Assembly: GCF_024347435.1 (NCBI RefSeq)
Contig: NZ_AP025480.1
Span: 1,054,001-1,118,000, forward strand
Length of the DNA stretch: 64,000 nucleotides
Origin: Vibrio cyclitrophicus
Lineage (GTDB): Bacteria > Pseudomonadota > Gammaproteobacteria > Enterobacterales > Vibrionaceae
Direction: 5' to 3'
The translations under genes and the position numbers were made by a program. Positions 10,518 through 20,491 of the stretch are shown here, one piece after another (position 1 is the stretch's first letter; every line of letters begins with the position of its first letter). Under the pieces are notes generated by a model. That model did not search any database. It saw only the letters and a program-made list of their open reading frames with translations, and had not been told where the DNA came from.

Positions 10518-11159
10518 ATGTCTGATAATAATCAATGTGTCATCGTAGGTATCGCTGGCGCTTCAGCTTCAGGAAAAAGTCTGATTGCTAGTACAATTTA
10601 TAATGAATTGCGCGAAAAAGTAGGCGACCATCAAATTGGTGTTATCACGGAAGATTGCTATTACAGCGACCAAAGCCACTTGAGTATGGAAGAGCGTGTT
10701 AAAACTAACTACGATCACCCAAATGCACTAGATCATGATCTTTTATGTGAACATCTACAGCAGCTAATGAGTGGTAATGCAGTAGAAGTTCCGGAATACA
10801 GTTACACAGAGCATACACGCACTTCTGAAACGACTACACTTACCCCTAAGAAAGTGATCATTTTAGAAGGTATTCTGCTTCTAACTGACCCGCGTCTCCG
10901 TAAACTAATGCACGCAAGCGTGTTTATGGATACGCCATTAGACATCTGTCTACTACGTCGTGTTAAACGTGATGTAGAAGAGCGTGGTCGTACAATGGAC
11001 ACGGTACTTAAGCAATATCAAGAAACAGTGCGCCCAATGTTTATGCAGTTTATCGAGCCTTCAAAACAACACGCAGACATCATCGTTCCTCGTGGTGGTA
11101 AAAACCGTATTGCGATTGATGTGTTAAAAGCGCACATTGCGAAGTTGTTGAAGTCTTAA
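10518..11159 (+). CDS. udk: Uridine kinase
   Basis: Pyrimidine salvage kinase that phosphorylates uridine and cytidine with GTP or ATP. The 213-residue length matches E. coli Udk. The P-loop GASASGKS is at residues 14-21, followed by the DCYY substrate motif, the [10 protein letters not shown] block and a lid with arginines ([12 protein letters not shown]). It stands alone in a 258-base gap after apbC and ends at two tandem hairpin terminators before the asmA-family gene. Confidence 0.96.
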   Translation: MSDNNQCVIVGIAGASASGKSLIASTIYNELREKVGDHQIGVITEDCYYSDQSHLSMEERVKTNYDHPNALDHDLLCEHLQQLMSGNAVEVPEYSYTEHTRTSETTTLTPKKVIILEGILLLTDPRLRKLMHASVFMDTPLDICLLRRVKRDVEERGRTMDTVLKQYQETVRPMFMQFIEPSKQHADIIVPRGGKNRIAIDVLKAHIAKLLKS

Positions 11160-11172
11160 TCGAATAAAATTT

Positions 11173-11202
11173 TGCCTAAGTGACTCACTTAGCTTTATTT
11201 TT
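11173..11202 (+). terminator. udk terminator 1
   Basis: CTAAGTG-act-CACTTAG stem followed by CTTTATTTTTT. Confidence 0.8.
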
Positions 11203-11211
11203 TACCGAATC

Positions 11212-11241
11212 AGTGGCACTTTTATAGTGCCACTTTCTTTT
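11212..11241 (+). terminator. udk terminator 2 (tandem)
   Basis: AGTGGCAC / GTGCCACT stem with a seven-base loop, followed by TTCTTTT. It directly precedes the asmA-family start and may act as backup terminator or attenuator. Confidence 0.7.
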
Positions 11242-11265
11242 GGAATCTAAGCAAGGAATATGCGG

Positions 11266-13392
11266 ATGAAGAAACTACTCATTTTCATAGCTGTACCAGT
11301 GTTTGTTGTTATTGCAGCAATTCTGGCACTAGTGCTGTTAGTGAATCCCAACCAATTTAAGCCATTAATTGTCGAACAAGCCCAAAAACACACCGGCCTA
11401 GAGCTCGTGATCGAGGGTGATATCAGCTGGCAATTCTTCCCATCTATTGGCTTTGCTCTTGGTCAAACTGAATTACGTAACCCTGAAGGATTTACCCAAC
11501 CTAACCTATTTAAGGTTGATAACGTTGGTGTTGATGTGTCGGTTACTCCGCTATTTAGCAACCAACTAGAAATCGGCAACGTGACTCTGGATGGTGCAGA
11601 ATTCTATTTAGAAACCCTTAAAGATGGTCGTAAGAACATCGATGCGTTAACGCAGGCATCAGCGTCTCAAGAGCCTGAGTCTGTTGCAGATACCCGTTCT
11701 GAATCCGCGCCAGCGACCGAAGAACAAGGTACGACAGAAGTATCAGGTTGGACGATAAACCTTGCGGGCGTTACTGTCTCAAACGCATTGTTTGAAATGG
11801 ACGACAAGCAAGCCGGCTCATTCACTAAGTTATACGATGTGTCTTTAAACTTGTCTGAATTTGCGGTTGATACGTGGACCACTGCGACCTTTGCTGCCTC
11901 TGGTGAAAACAATCAGCAGAAGTTCTCTGCAGAAGGTAGTGCTGAGTTTAAATTAGCGGAAGGTTTTGCAAGTTACGCACTTCGCAATATTGACCTAAAC
12001 GCTAAGTTCAATGATCCTGCGACGTCGATTGAATCTGCAAAAATTGGTTTGAACACGTTTGAGTTCGATAAGGTAAACCAACTTACTTATGCTGTAGTTG
12101 GTAACGCCGCAGGCCTTGACCTTGATCTTAAAGGTGGTGGTGAACTAACGGTAGATAGTGCGATTTCAAAAGTCACATTGAATAAGCTGACGTTAGATTC
12201 AACACTCAAAGGCGATGCGCTTCCACAATCACCAATGAAAGTGGATATGTTGTCTGACCTAAGCTTTGATCTTAATAAGAGCCACTTGAGCTTTGTGCTA
12301 GAGAAGTTGCAAGCAAATGCTATCGAGCTAGACGGTAAAGCAGACGTCACCTTATCTGAAATACCAAAGGTTCGTTTCTCTCTCCATAGTCCAAATATCG
12401 ATTTAGATGAGTTCTTAGGTTTGGGTAAGACAACAGAAACGGCGAGCACAGCGCCTTCTGATTCTGCTGGTGGCTCAACGTCAAATTCTGATAGTTCAGC
12501 TCCTACTAAAGAAGTAGAACCTGATCTTTCGGCTCTGAAAACGTTAGACGTGAAAGGTGACATCACGATTGATAAGTTCAAAGCGAACAACGCGAAGATG
12601 CAGAATGTTAAAACAGCATTTTCTGTTAATCGTGGTATCGCGGAGCTAACCTCATTTACATCGAATCTCTACGATGGGTCTATCTCTGCAACAGCTAGAT
12701 TAGATGCACGTAATACACCGGCGACTTACACCGCTAAGAAGAAAATCAAAGGTGTGAAAGTTCAGCCGTTACTGGTTGATGTCGCTGAAAACGATATGCT
12801 AGAAGGTACTGGTAATATCGATGTTGACGTCAAAGGTAAAAGCTTGACACCAACAGGGATTAAACAGAACTTAGTCGGTACGATTGCGATTAATTTCGAA
12901 GATGGTGCGGTTAACGGTATTAATGTCGCTCAGCTGATTCGAGAAAACTACGCCAAGATCAAGGGTGAGAAGGTCGAAAAAGTTGATGGCGCACAGAAGA
13001 CTGATTTCAGTGCAATGAAAGCGACACTCAAAGTGGATAAAGGCTGGGTTTCAACGAATGACTTGTCAGCTCAATCACCGCTTTTAAGAGTGACGGGCCA
13101 AGGTAAGGCAAACTTCATCAATGAGACAGTCGATTTCCTTGTGAGAACATCGATAGTTGGGTCCTTAGAAGGTCAGGGTGGTAAGAGTATCGATGACCTG
13201 AAAGATGTCACTATCCCAATCAAGGTCACTGGCCAGTGGGCAGAACCGAAATTTGCGCTTGTTTTTGATGATGTGTTGAAGCAAAAAGCGCAGAAAGAGA
13301 TTGACCGTGGTGTGAATAAGCTAACGGATAAGATCAAAGACGAAAAAACGAAAGAAGCGGTTGATGGTTTATTGAAAGGCTTCTTTAACTAA
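11266..13392 (+). CDS. AsmA-family protein
   Basis: Large envelope protein of about 708 residues. One N-terminal membrane helix (residues 3-27) is followed by a long periplasmic region rich in beta strands. AsmA-type domains stand at both ends, and two low-complexity Ser/Glu/Thr linkers lie near residues 135-160 and 390-420. AsmA-like proteins are thought to bridge or affect lipid transport between the two membranes; the exact role here is inferred. The start at 11266 (MKKLLIF) has AGGA eight bases upstream, whereas the ATG at 11260 is only two bases from it. The C-terminus is Lys/Asp-rich and ends at a strong terminator. Confidence 0.88.
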   Translation: MKKLLIFIAVPVFVVIAAILALVLLVNPNQFKPLIVEQAQKHTGLELVIEGDISWQFFPSIGFALGQTELRNPEGFTQPNLFKVDNVGVDVSVTPLFSNQLEIGNVTLDGAEFYLETLKDGRKNIDALTQASASQEPESVADTRSESAPATEEQGTTEVSGWTINLAGVTVSNALFEMDDKQAGSFTKLYDVSLNLSEFAVDTWTTATFAASGENNQQKFSAEGSAEFKLAEGFASYALRNIDLNAKFNDPATSIESAKIGLNTFEFDKVNQLTYAVVGNAAGLDLDLKGGGELTVDSAISKVTLNKLTLDSTLKGDALPQSPMKVDMLSDLSFDLNKSHLSFVLEKLQANAIELDGKADVTLSEIPKVRFSLHSPNIDLDEFLGLGKTTETASTAPSDSAGGSTSNSDSSAPTKEVEPDLSALKTLDVKGDITIDKFKANNAKMQNVKTAFSVNRGIAELTSFTSNLYDGSISATARLDARNTPATYTAKKKIKGVKVQPLLVDVAENDMLEGTGNIDVDVKGKSLTPTGIKQNLVGTIAINFEDGAVNGINVAQLIRENYAKIKGEKVEKVDGAQKTDFSAMKATLKVDKGWVSTNDLSAQSPLLRVTGQGKANFINETVDFLVRTSIVGSLEGQGGKSIDDLKDVTIPIKVTGQWAEPKFALVFDDVLKQKAQKEIDRGVNKLTDKIKDEKTKEAVDGLLKGFFN

Positions 13393-13417
13393 TCTCTGCT
13401 CGCTTGAACTAGCATAG

Positions 13418-13456
13418 AAAAAAGCGCCATTCCTTATTGCAGGGAATGGCGCTTTT
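13418..13456. terminator. asmA-family gene terminator
   Basis: AAAAGCGCCATTCC pairs with GGGAATGGCGCTTTT around an eight-base loop, with T-runs on both strands. Confidence 0.88.
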
Positions 13457-13480
13457 GTTTGGATGCTTATGATACTTTCG

Positions 13481-13607
13481 AGAGATTCTCTATGACACTC
13501 GTCCCTCGTTCTAGGGAATGACGATCGGTGCTCATCCTTTATTTAGGGGAGTAACACTGAAGAGTCGTCATCCTCGAGAGGAAAGAATGACCGAGTCGGG
13601 GATCTCT
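13481..13607. repeat. Dispersed palindromic intergenic repeat, copy 1
   Basis: A 127-bp element with ends AGAGAT...ATCTCT. Its two arms are diverged inverted copies of each other: the left has ACTCGTCCCTCGTTC and AGGGAATGACGA, and the reversed right has ACTCGGTCATTC and GAGGATGACGA. It lies between two convergent genes. A related element is at 21537-21667. No frame or transposase is present, so it looks like a MITE or REP-type unit. Confidence 0.65.
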
Positions 13608-13619
13608 AATTGAACGGGA

Positions 13620-14225
13620 TTACCAATCCACACCTTGTAGAGCTTTAACGCCAGATTCGAAAGCGTGCTTCACGTTACGAACTTCAGATACCGTATCAGC
13701 CATGTCAGTCAACGTTCGATGCGCACCACGTCCAGTAATAATTACTGATTGCATTTTCGGGCGATTATTTAGAGCTTCTACTACTTCGTCCAATTCGATG
13801 TAGCCATAACTCACCATGTACGTCAGCTCATCAAATAAAACTACATCAATCGACTCGTCGGTTAGCATACGTTGACACTCTTTCCATACGCGCTGCGCAG
13901 CTTCGATATCTTGAGCCTTGTTTTGGGTTTCCCAAGTAAAGCCGGTTCCCATCACTTGGAACTCTACATCCAGCTTTTGAAGAACGTTTTTTTCGCCATT
14001 ATCCCAAGTGCCTTTAACAAATTGAGCAACGGCACATTTCTTACCATGGCCTACAGCTCGAGTGATGGTACCGAAACCTGATGTTGATTTACCTTTACCG
14101 TTACCAGTAATAACCAACAATAAGCCTTTCACTTCTTGTGCTGCAGCCACTCGTGCATCGACTTGTTCTTTTACTTTCTGTTGTCTTGCCTTATGGCGTT
14201 GTTCTTTGTTGTCTTCGGTCGACAT
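13620..14225 (-). CDS. cobO: Cob(I)yrinic acid a,c-diamide adenosyltransferase
   Basis: Also called BtuR; it transfers the adenosyl group of ATP to cobalt(I) corrinoids in cobalamin synthesis or salvage. The P-loop GNGKGKST lies near residue 40, followed by AVAQFVKGTWDNGE, a conserved DELTYMVSYGY block and IITGRGAH. I place the start at 14225 (MSTEDNKEQRHKARQ), with AAGGAT upstream, giving 201 residues, the usual family size; the longer frame to 14288 adds an unlikely leader. No other cobalamin genes are near, so a salvage role is likely. It is divergent from the phosphatase gene. Confidence 0.93.
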   Translation of the reverse strand: MSTEDNKEQRHKARQQKVKEQVDARVAAAQEVKGLLLVITGNGKGKSTSGFGTITRAVGHGKKCAVAQFVKGTWDNGEKNVLQKLDVEFQVMGTGFTWETQNKAQDIEAAQRVWKECQRMLTDESIDVVLFDELTYMVSYGYIELDEVVEALNNRPKMQSVIITGRGAHRTLTDMADTVSEVRNVKHAFESGVKALQGVDW

Positions 14226-14309
14226 AACAAATCCTTTTAAGTTGTGATTGCGTCTATCATAGCCTAACTTAACGATAGCAAAAACCATCGGAAGAACAGG
14301 TGATTACGG

Positions 14310-14759
14310 ATGAAAAAGATACTCGTTGTTTGCATGGGGAATATTTGTCGTTCGCCAACAGGTGAAGCGGTGCTTCGAAAGAAAGCTCAGCAGATAGGGA
14401 TTGATGTTGTGGTCGACTCTGCGGGTACAATTGGATTCCACCAAGGCAATCCACCGGATTCACGCTCAAAGTCGGCAGGAGAGAAGAGAGGGTACAGTTT
14501 TAAGGGAATAACCTCCCGCAAAGTAGTTATGAATGACTTTGAAGAGTTTGACCTGATACTTGCAGCAGATAGAGCTAATTTGGAAGACTTAATGAGCCAG
14601 TGTCCAGTTCACCTCCAATACAAGCTCGCGCTGTTTTTGAGTTTTGGAGAGTCACAGTATCAAGAAATTCCCGATCCTTATTATGGTGAGGGGAATGGCT
14701 TTGAATTAGTGTTGGATTTAATCGAAGAGTCGAGTGATGCAATATTAAATTCGATTTAA
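14310..14759 (+). CDS. Low-molecular-weight protein-tyrosine phosphatase
   Basis: 149-residue cytosolic phosphatase. The CX5R catalytic loop is C8-M-G-N-I-C-R14-S, and the general-acid Asp lies in the DPYY motif near residue 130. The family removes phosphate from tyrosine (or arginine) residues. In capsule loci such enzymes pair with a tyrosine kinase, but no kinase or polysaccharide export gene is visible here, so the substrate is unknown. It is divergent from cobO with an 84-base gap and ends at a shared terminator. Confidence 0.88.
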   Translation: MKKILVVCMGNICRSPTGEAVLRKKAQQIGIDVVVDSAGTIGFHQGNPPDSRSKSAGEKRGYSFKGITSRKVVMNDFEEFDLILAADRANLEDLMSQCPVHLQYKLALFLSFGESQYQEIPDPYYGEGNGFELVLDLIEESSDAILNSI

Positions 14760-14837
14760 CGTCGAAGTGATGTTCGGTCTTTGAGCAAAAAAGAACAAGA
14801 TCAACACGATCAAGAATATCAAGAATTATAGATATAA

Positions 14838-14864
14838 AAAGGCCGACATCGAATGTCGGCCTTT
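14838..14864. terminator. Bidirectional terminator between phosphatase gene and sulP
   Basis: AAAGGCCGACAT-cga-ATGTCGGCCTTT, a perfect 12-bp stem with flanking A and T runs. Confidence 0.92.
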
Positions 14865-14892
14865 CTAAATCTAATTTAAGCGATAGCTAAGA

Positions 14893-16440
14893 TTACTTAG
14901 ACATTACTTTGTAGATAGGGTCTTCTGCAACGTTCGCTTCAACTAAGCTCCCGGCTTTGTGCAGCATAGCGACACAGTCTTTGCTTAAGTGGCGAAGGTG
15001 AAGAGTTTTGCCTAATGCTGCGTAACGGTCAGCAATCGTGTCGATTGCTTCAATCGCTGAGTGGTCAGTAACGCGTGAGTTTGCAAAATCAACGATGACA
15101 TCTTGTGGATCGTTGTATGCGTCAAACAACTCTAGGAAGTTAGCCGTTGAACCAAAGAAGATTGGGCCGTTAACTTTGTACTCTTTTGAGCCTTCTGCGT
15201 TTACTGAGGTGTCTGCGTAGATGTGTTTAGCATGTTGCCAAGCGAACATTAACGCTGAAGCTACAACACCAACACCAACGGCTACCGCAAGGTCAGTTAA
15301 CACCGTTACTACTGTTACAAGAATGATAACGAAGAAGTCTTGCTTAGGTACACGACGCGCCAGCTTGAAGGTAGCCCATTCAAACGTGCCGATAACAACC
15401 ATGAACATTACACCCACTAGTGCCGCTAGAGGAATCATCTCGATAAGCGCGGAGCCAAACAGGATGAACATCAGAAGTGCAACTGCAGCTACGATACCTG
15501 AAAGACGACCACGACCACCTGAGTTTACGTTGATCATCGATTGGCCGATCATCGCACAACCACCCATCGCGCCAAATACTGAACACGTTACGTTAGCCAT
15601 ACCTTGACCTACACATTCACGGTTAGATTGACCACGAGTGTTTGTCATTTCGTCTAGTACCGTTAGTGTTAGTAGAGACTCAATCAAGCCGATAGCCGCA
15701 AGGATAATGGCGTATGGCAGAATGATTTGCAGTGTTTCAAATGAAAATGGAACCGCAGGAATCGAGAACGTTGGTAGAGAACCTGCTAGTGTCGCTGCTT
15801 CATCACCAGACATAGTACGTAGGAAGTCGACAACAGTACGAGTTTCAAGATCAAGACCAACAACCAAAGCCGTTACCGTAACAATAGCAACCAATGAAGA
15901 AGGCACTGCTGTTGTGAGTTTAGGTAGGAAGTGGATGATACCCATAGTCAGTGCTACTAGGCCTAACATCAGAGTCATTTGACCGCTTGGTAACCAAGTT
16001 AATGCTCCCGTTACATCAGGCGCTTTAAATTGGCCAAGCTGTGCCAAGAAGATAACGATCGCTAAACCGTTCACGAAACCAATCATTACTGGGTGCGGAA
16101 CGATACGGATAAATTTACCTAGCTTAAATACACCAGCTGCAATTTGCAGAAGACCGGCTAACATTACGGCTGCAAATAGGTATTGAACACCATGGGTTGC
16201 CACTAGGCTTACCATTACTACAGCCATTGCGCCAGTTGCACCAGATATCATACCTGGACGACCGCCAAAGACAGAAGTGATTAAACCTACGATGAATGCT
16301 GCGTAAAGACCAACCATTGGGTCAACGCCAGCAACAAAAGCGAATGCTACGGCTTCAGGTACCAGAGCTAGGGCTACTGTAAGACCTGAAAGCACGTCAT
16401 TCTTTACAGAGTGCTTTGAAAATTGTGGGAATTCGAACAT
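14893..16440 (-). CDS. SulP-family anion transporter with STAS domain
   Basis: 515-residue inner-membrane transporter. Residues 1-400 hold the SulP core, with many hydrophobic segments, the signature region near the N-terminus ([27 protein letters not shown]) and an [11 protein letters not shown] block. A C-terminal STAS domain follows from about residue 420. Members move sulfate, bicarbonate or dicarboxylates such as succinate and aspartate. The sequence alone does not settle the substrate, though many marine SulP proteins couple Na+ to bicarbonate. It is monocistronic. The gap to the rne end holds the rne terminator and probably its own promoter. Confidence 0.85.
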   Translation of the reverse strand: MFEFPQFSKHSVKNDVLSGLTVALALVPEAVAFAFVAGVDPMVGLYAAFIVGLITSVFGGRPGMISGATGAMAVVMVSLVATHGVQYLFAAVMLAGLLQIAAGVFKLGKFIRIVPHPVMIGFVNGLAIVIFLAQLGQFKAPDVTGALTWLPSGQMTLMLGLVALTMGIIHFLPKLTTAVPSSLVAIVTVTALVVGLDLETRTVVDFLRTMSGDEAATLAGSLPTFSIPAVPFSFETLQIILPYAIILAAIGLIESLLTLTVLDEMTNTRGQSNRECVGQGMANVTCSVFGAMGGCAMIGQSMINVNSGGRGRLSGIVAAVALLMFILFGSALIEMIPLAALVGVMFMVVIGTFEWATFKLARRVPKQDFFVIILVTVVTVLTDLAVAVGVGVVASALMFAWQHAKHIYADTSVNAEGSKEYKVNGPIFFGSTANFLELFDAYNDPQDVIVDFANSRVTDHSAIEAIDTIADRYAALGKTLHLRHLSKDCVAMLHKAGSLVEANVAEDPIYKVMSK

Positions 16441-16637
16441 GTTTGCTCAGCTATGCTAAAAATGGATTTACCGACACGAGTGTATTGCGTAGCCAAACAG
16501 TGATGGAAAAGAGCGGCAATAGCGAAGTGTCGAAAAGATAAGTGCGCGAATGCTACCCAAAAATGTGATTAAGTTCAAGGTTGAACCCCACTTTGAGTAA
16601 TATATCTATTATAAGTTATCGGAAGAATAGATATAAA

Positions 16638-16667
16638 AAAGGGCTGCTTATTAATAAGCAGCCCTTT
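16638..16667 (-). terminator. rne terminator
   Basis: A perfect palindromic stem AAAGGGCTGCTTAT/ATAAGCAGCCCTTT, followed on the minus strand by a T-run (16633-16640). It lies 33 bases after the rne stop. Confidence 0.9.
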
Positions 16668-16699
16668 GGTGTTATCTACGGATTAATCCGTGAAACTTA

Positions 16700-19600
16700 T
16701 TAGTATTGAGGCTTAGTCATGCCTGCGCCAGCTTTGTTTGACGCTGCTTGGCTACCCGCACCTTTCGGTACAAAACGCTCAGTACGGAAGGGAGCTGCAA
16801 CAACTTGAATCTCTTTGATCTCTTGAGGACCCGGCGCTTTAGTCATTGGTGAACCTGCTTGCTTTTTAGCAACCACAGCCTTTGGTGCCGCTTTAGGAGC
16901 TTCTGCTTTTACAACAGGAACTTCTTCAACTTTTACACTTTCAGCGTTAGGAGTTTCAACAGCGACTTCAGGTTCAACAACGGGTGTTGCTTCTTCTGAT
17001 TGTACAGGTTTAGCTACAACAGGAGCTTCTGCTACTGGAGTTTCAACTTTCGTCGTTTCAACAGCGATAGGAGCTTCTTTAATAACGGCTGGAGCTTCAG
17101 TTACCTGAGCTTCAACGTTAACTTGTTGAGTTGCAGTTTGCTCAATAATAGCAGCATCGTCACGACGAATGATTACTTTACCCATAGCCAGTTCAGGACA
17201 CGCAAAGCCACCTGCCATAACTACGTTGCTTTGTGGTGCTGTATCTTGAGCAACATTTTGCTCTTGAACAGCAACTTTAGTCTCTGTACTCACTTGAACT
17301 TCGGTCACTTCAGGTTTTGCCTGTTTGTGATGAGGCTTTGGTACGAAGCGAGGCATTACTTTACCCATAGCCATCTCAGGAGAAGCTACGCCACCTTTAC
17401 GTAGGCGGAATGGGTTAGGGCGACGATCACGACCACGACGACGACGTTGACCACTTGCACGTAGATGACGTGGAGAACGACGGTTACGACGTTGTTTTGG
17501 CTCTTCCTGTTCAGTTTGCTCAGAGTTTGCTTGAGTTGCTTCTACTTGTTCCGCAACTTTTTGCTCTTTTGCTACTGACTGTTCTTTTGCGACAACTTGC
17601 TCTTTAGATGAGTTGTCTGCTTCAGCTTGAGCTTGTTGGTCTTTAACTCGAACTTGTTTGTTCAGTTTACGACGCTGACGACGCTCTTTAATCTTAACAG
17701 CTTTAGCTTCAGGTTTTGCCTTAGGCGCTTCAGGCTTGTCAGCTTGAGCTTCTGCCGCCAGCTGTAGACCTTCTTCTGCTAATTTAGATGGTACTTGCTC
17801 TTCGCGTTGCTTCTGCTCATCACGTGGCTTGTTGCGACGATCTTGCTTTGGCTTACGAGGTTGACGAGTTTGCTGTGGAGCTGCTTCTTTTTGCTCTTCA
17901 GGTTTCTCATCACGTGCAGGTTTGCGACGACGTTTGTTGTCACGGTTTTCGTTACGGTTGTCACCACGTTCGCCGCGTTGTTCACCACGCTCGTTACGTT
18001 GTTCGCCACGGTCACCACGTTGGTTACGACGGCGGTTGTCGTTACGATCACGGCGTTGACGGTTACCGTTGTTACGATTGCTTTTAGGTTTCTCTTCTTC
18101 TTGCTTCTCTTCTTTTTTCTCTTCTTGAGTCGAAGAGCCAAATAGGAAGCTACCGATAGCCTTGAAGAAACGACCGATTAGACCTGGTTCTTGAGTTGTT
18201 ACTGGCTCAGCTTTCTTCTCTTCTACAGCTTTTGGAGCTGGAGCTGGAGTCGGTGCTGATTGAGCTGGAGCTGCAAAGCCTTTTAGAGCCGGCTCTTCGA
18301 GCTTCTTAGGGCGAATAGTCTGTTCTGCAGGTTCTTTGCTTTCCGCTTCTTTAAGCGCATCTAGCTTTTGAGGAAGTAGGTAAGACAGTAGATCAAACTC
18401 TTCACCTTCACGAACACGGATAACCTCAAAGTGTGGCGTTTCCATGTCTGAGTTAGGAACAACAGTGATCTTAACTTCTTGGTTCTTCTCAATGTGGTTT
18501 ACTGAGCGACGTTTTTCATTCAGAAGGTAAGAAGCGATTGGAACAGGTACAACAGCAAGTACTTGCGCTGTATTGTCTTTCAGGGCTTCTTCTTCAATCA
18601 AACGTAGAACAGACAGTGCTAGAGATTCGTTATCACGAACAACACCAGTACCTGTACAACGAGGACAAATGTGGTGGCTTGCTTCTGCTAGTGATGGGCT
18701 CAAACGTTGACGAGACATCTCTAGAAGACCAAAGCGAGAAATACGGCCAATCTGAACACGTGCGCGATCTAAACGAACGGCATCACGTAGACGGCTTTCT
18801 ACTTCGCGTTGGTGGCGAACCGGAGTCATATCGATGAAGTCGATAACAACAAGACCGCCTAGGTCGCGTAGACGTAACTGACGTGCAATTTCATCGGCCG
18901 CTTCTAAGTTAGTATTTAGCGCTGTTTCTTCAATATCGCCGCCCTTTGTTGCACGAGCAGAGTTGATATCGATAGAAGTCAGAGCTTCTGTTGGATCGAT
19001 TACGATAGAACCACCAGAAGGAAGACGAACTTCACGTTGGAAAGCAGACTCGATCTGGCTTTCAATCTGGTAATGGCTGAATAGAGGCACTTCACCATCG
19101 TATTTCTTAACGCGATTCATGAAATCTGGGCGTATTAATTGAATGTGCGCTTGTGCACGTTCAAAAATAGTGTTGCTGTCGATTAGAATCTCGCCAATAT
19201 CACGACGTAGATAGTCACGAATCGCACGAACGATTACGTTACTTTCTTGGTGAATAAGGAAAGGGGCTGCGTTTGAATCAGAAGCTTGCTTGATAGCGCC
19301 CCAGTGATTCAATAGAACATTCAAGTCCCACTCTAGCTCTTCTGCACTTTTGCCAACACCCGCTGTACGCACGATTAAGCCCATACCTTGAGGAAGTTCA
19401 AGAGTGCTTAATGCTGCTTTCAGTTGAGTGCGTTCATCACCTTCGATACGACGAGAAATACCGCCAGCGCGAGGGTTATTAGGCATAAGAACTAAGTAAC
19501 TACCGGCCAAAGAGATGAAAGTCGTCAGTGCAGCACCTTTGCTACCACGTTCTTCTTTCTCTACTTGTACGATCACTTCCTGGCCTTCTCTTAGCACTTC

Positions 19601-19873
19601 TTTAATGCTAGGGCGGCCTTGGTATGTATAACCTTCAGGGAAGTATTCGCGGGCAATTTCTTTAAGAGGGAGGAAACCATGACGTTCTGCGCCGTAATCA
19701 ACAAATGCCGCTTCTAGGCTTGGTTCAATACGGGTAATACGTCCTTTGTAGATATTCGCTTTCTTTGACTCGTGACCTGGACTTTCGATATCTAGATCGA
19801 ACAGTCGCTGGCCATCAACCAAAGCGACACGCAACTCTTCTTTTTGAGTTGCGTTAATTAACATTCTTTTCAT
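16700..19873 (-). CDS. rne: Ribonuclease E
   Basis: Essential endoribonuclease and scaffold of the RNA degradosome (1057 residues, the E. coli size). The catalytic half has an S1 domain at about residues 35-125, catalytic aspartates at D302 and D345, and the zinc link C403-P-R-C406. After about residue 520 it becomes disordered. An amphipathic membrane-anchor helix ([16 protein letters not shown]) lies near 570-585, and a long Arg/Asn/Asp-rich RNA-binding stretch at about 600-700. AMGKV microdomains occur near 832 and 889, then Val/Glu/Ala-rich linkers and MTKAP/MTKPQY segments at the C-terminus. The gene is divergent from rluC, as in E. coli, and has a long structured leader. Confidence 0.98.
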   Translation of the reverse strand: MKRMLINATQKEELRVALVDGQRLFDLDIESPGHESKKANIYKGRITRIEPSLEAAFVDYGAERHGFLPLKEIAREYFPEGYTYQGRPSIKEVLREGQEVIVQVEKEERGSKGAALTTFISLAGSYLVLMPNNPRAGGISRRIEGDERTQLKAALSTLELPQGMGLIVRTAGVGKSAEELEWDLNVLLNHWGAIKQASDSNAAPFLIHQESNVIVRAIRDYLRRDIGEILIDSNTIFERAQAHIQLIRPDFMNRVKKYDGEVPLFSHYQIESQIESAFQREVRLPSGGSIVIDPTEALTSIDINSARATKGGDIEETALNTNLEAADEIARQLRLRDLGGLVVIDFIDMTPVRHQREVESRLRDAVRLDRARVQIGRISRFGLLEMSRQRLSPSLAEASHHICPRCTGTGVVRDNESLALSVLRLIEEEALKDNTAQVLAVVPVPIASYLLNEKRRSVNHIEKNQEVKITVVPNSDMETPHFEVIRVREGEEFDLLSYLLPQKLDALKEAESKEPAEQTIRPKKLEEPALKGFAAPAQSAPTPAPAPKAVEEKKAEPVTTQEPGLIGRFFKAIGSFLFGSSTQEEKKEEKQEEEKPKSNRNNGNRQRRDRNDNRRRNQRGDRGEQRNERGEQRGERGDNRNENRDNKRRRKPARDEKPEEQKEAAPQQTRQPRKPKQDRRNKPRDEQKQREEQVPSKLAEEGLQLAAEAQADKPEAPKAKPEAKAVKIKERRQRRKLNKQVRVKDQQAQAEADNSSKEQVVAKEQSVAKEQKVAEQVEATQANSEQTEQEEPKQRRNRRSPRHLRASGQRRRRGRDRRPNPFRLRKGGVASPEMAMGKVMPRFVPKPHHKQAKPEVTEVQVSTETKVAVQEQNVAQDTAPQSNVVMAGGFACPELAMGKVIIRRDDAAIIEQTATQQVNVEAQVTEAPAVIKEAPIAVETTKVETPVAEAPVVAKPVQSEEATPVVEPEVAVETPNAESVKVEEVPVVKAEAPKAAPKAVVAKKQAGSPMTKAPGPQEIKEIQVVAAPFRTERFVPKGAGSQAASNKAGAGMTKPQY

Positions 19874-20491
19874 TTAGAAATTCTCATTGTCTTTTCTTAT
19901 TTTCATCATTGTTCTTATCGCTTTATTTCGTTTCTCATGGTGCCAGATCCCATGGCTTTATCGGTGCAGCCTCCCGGCTGGAGAGGGATGCTCTGGGGCA
20001 CGTCAGTCATCATAGGGAGTTAGCCTATGATCCGCGATGTGGCGGTGAATACTCAACATGAGTGTACGTGAGTAGAGCGATAAGGAGCTCAGTTGACCGT
20101 GTCTTACGCCGATTGCAGCACTGTCTAATCTGAGTTATCTACTCATTTACTTGCTTATGAATGGTTAGCTGTTTAAATAATAGTCAAACCACTGATAGCA
20201 GCTGTGAACTATAGCAGCGGTCGGTAAACACAGCAATCTGCTTTGTCGGAATGCTGTAAAAAAAACAGTTTTTGTTTGGGTTTTGATAGCTCTAACTCAC
20301 TGTCTATAAATAATTTATCATTTGATATTTTAATTTGCAGGAATCTTGATGCTTTTTTGTTCGAAGAATCAAAGAAATATAGAACTTCGAGTGCAATTTA
20401 GTGATGGATTCGAGACTATTAAGCGTAAATTAGTGCGGAATAGTGCTAAGAAAATCTCAATTATCAAAAGTGACAGTGATACAATAACCGC
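19874..20491. other. rne-rluC divergent intergenic region (618 bp)
   Basis: Apart from the structured leader element, this gap holds no open frame of note. The rne promoter is probably in the AT-rich part around 20250-20340, and the rluC promoter nearer 20400-20470. Confidence 0.5.
19938..20031 (-). promoter_or_regulatory. Structured rne 5' leader element (rne5-like)
   Basis: On the rne-sense strand a short hairpin (ATCATAGG/CCTATGAT, 20009-20031) comes first. It is followed by a long imperfect stem whose arms are GTGCC...ATCCC (19985-20001) and GGGAT...GGCAC (19939-19951), enclosing AGCC/GGCT pairing. It starts about 65 bases from the rne ATG inside a 618-base gap. Position and shape fit the RNase E 5' UTR element, which lets RNase E cut its own mRNA. 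A covariance search against that RNA family would decide. Confidence 0.6.

Noticed and set aside
12087..12590. 167-codon frame antisense to the asmA-family gene
   Set aside because: Ser-rich product typical of antisense to acidic coding sequence, with no start signal.
15221..15607. 128-codon frame antisense to the SulP gene
   Set aside because: Thr/Pro-rich translation with no motif, fully inside a confident gene on the other strand.
17779..18145. Several overlapping long frames on both strands (100-120 codons)
   Set aside because: They are shadows of the Arg/Asn-rich low-complexity part of rne, whose biased codons leave other frames open; the products are Val/Thr- or Leu/Phe-rich repeats with no family features.
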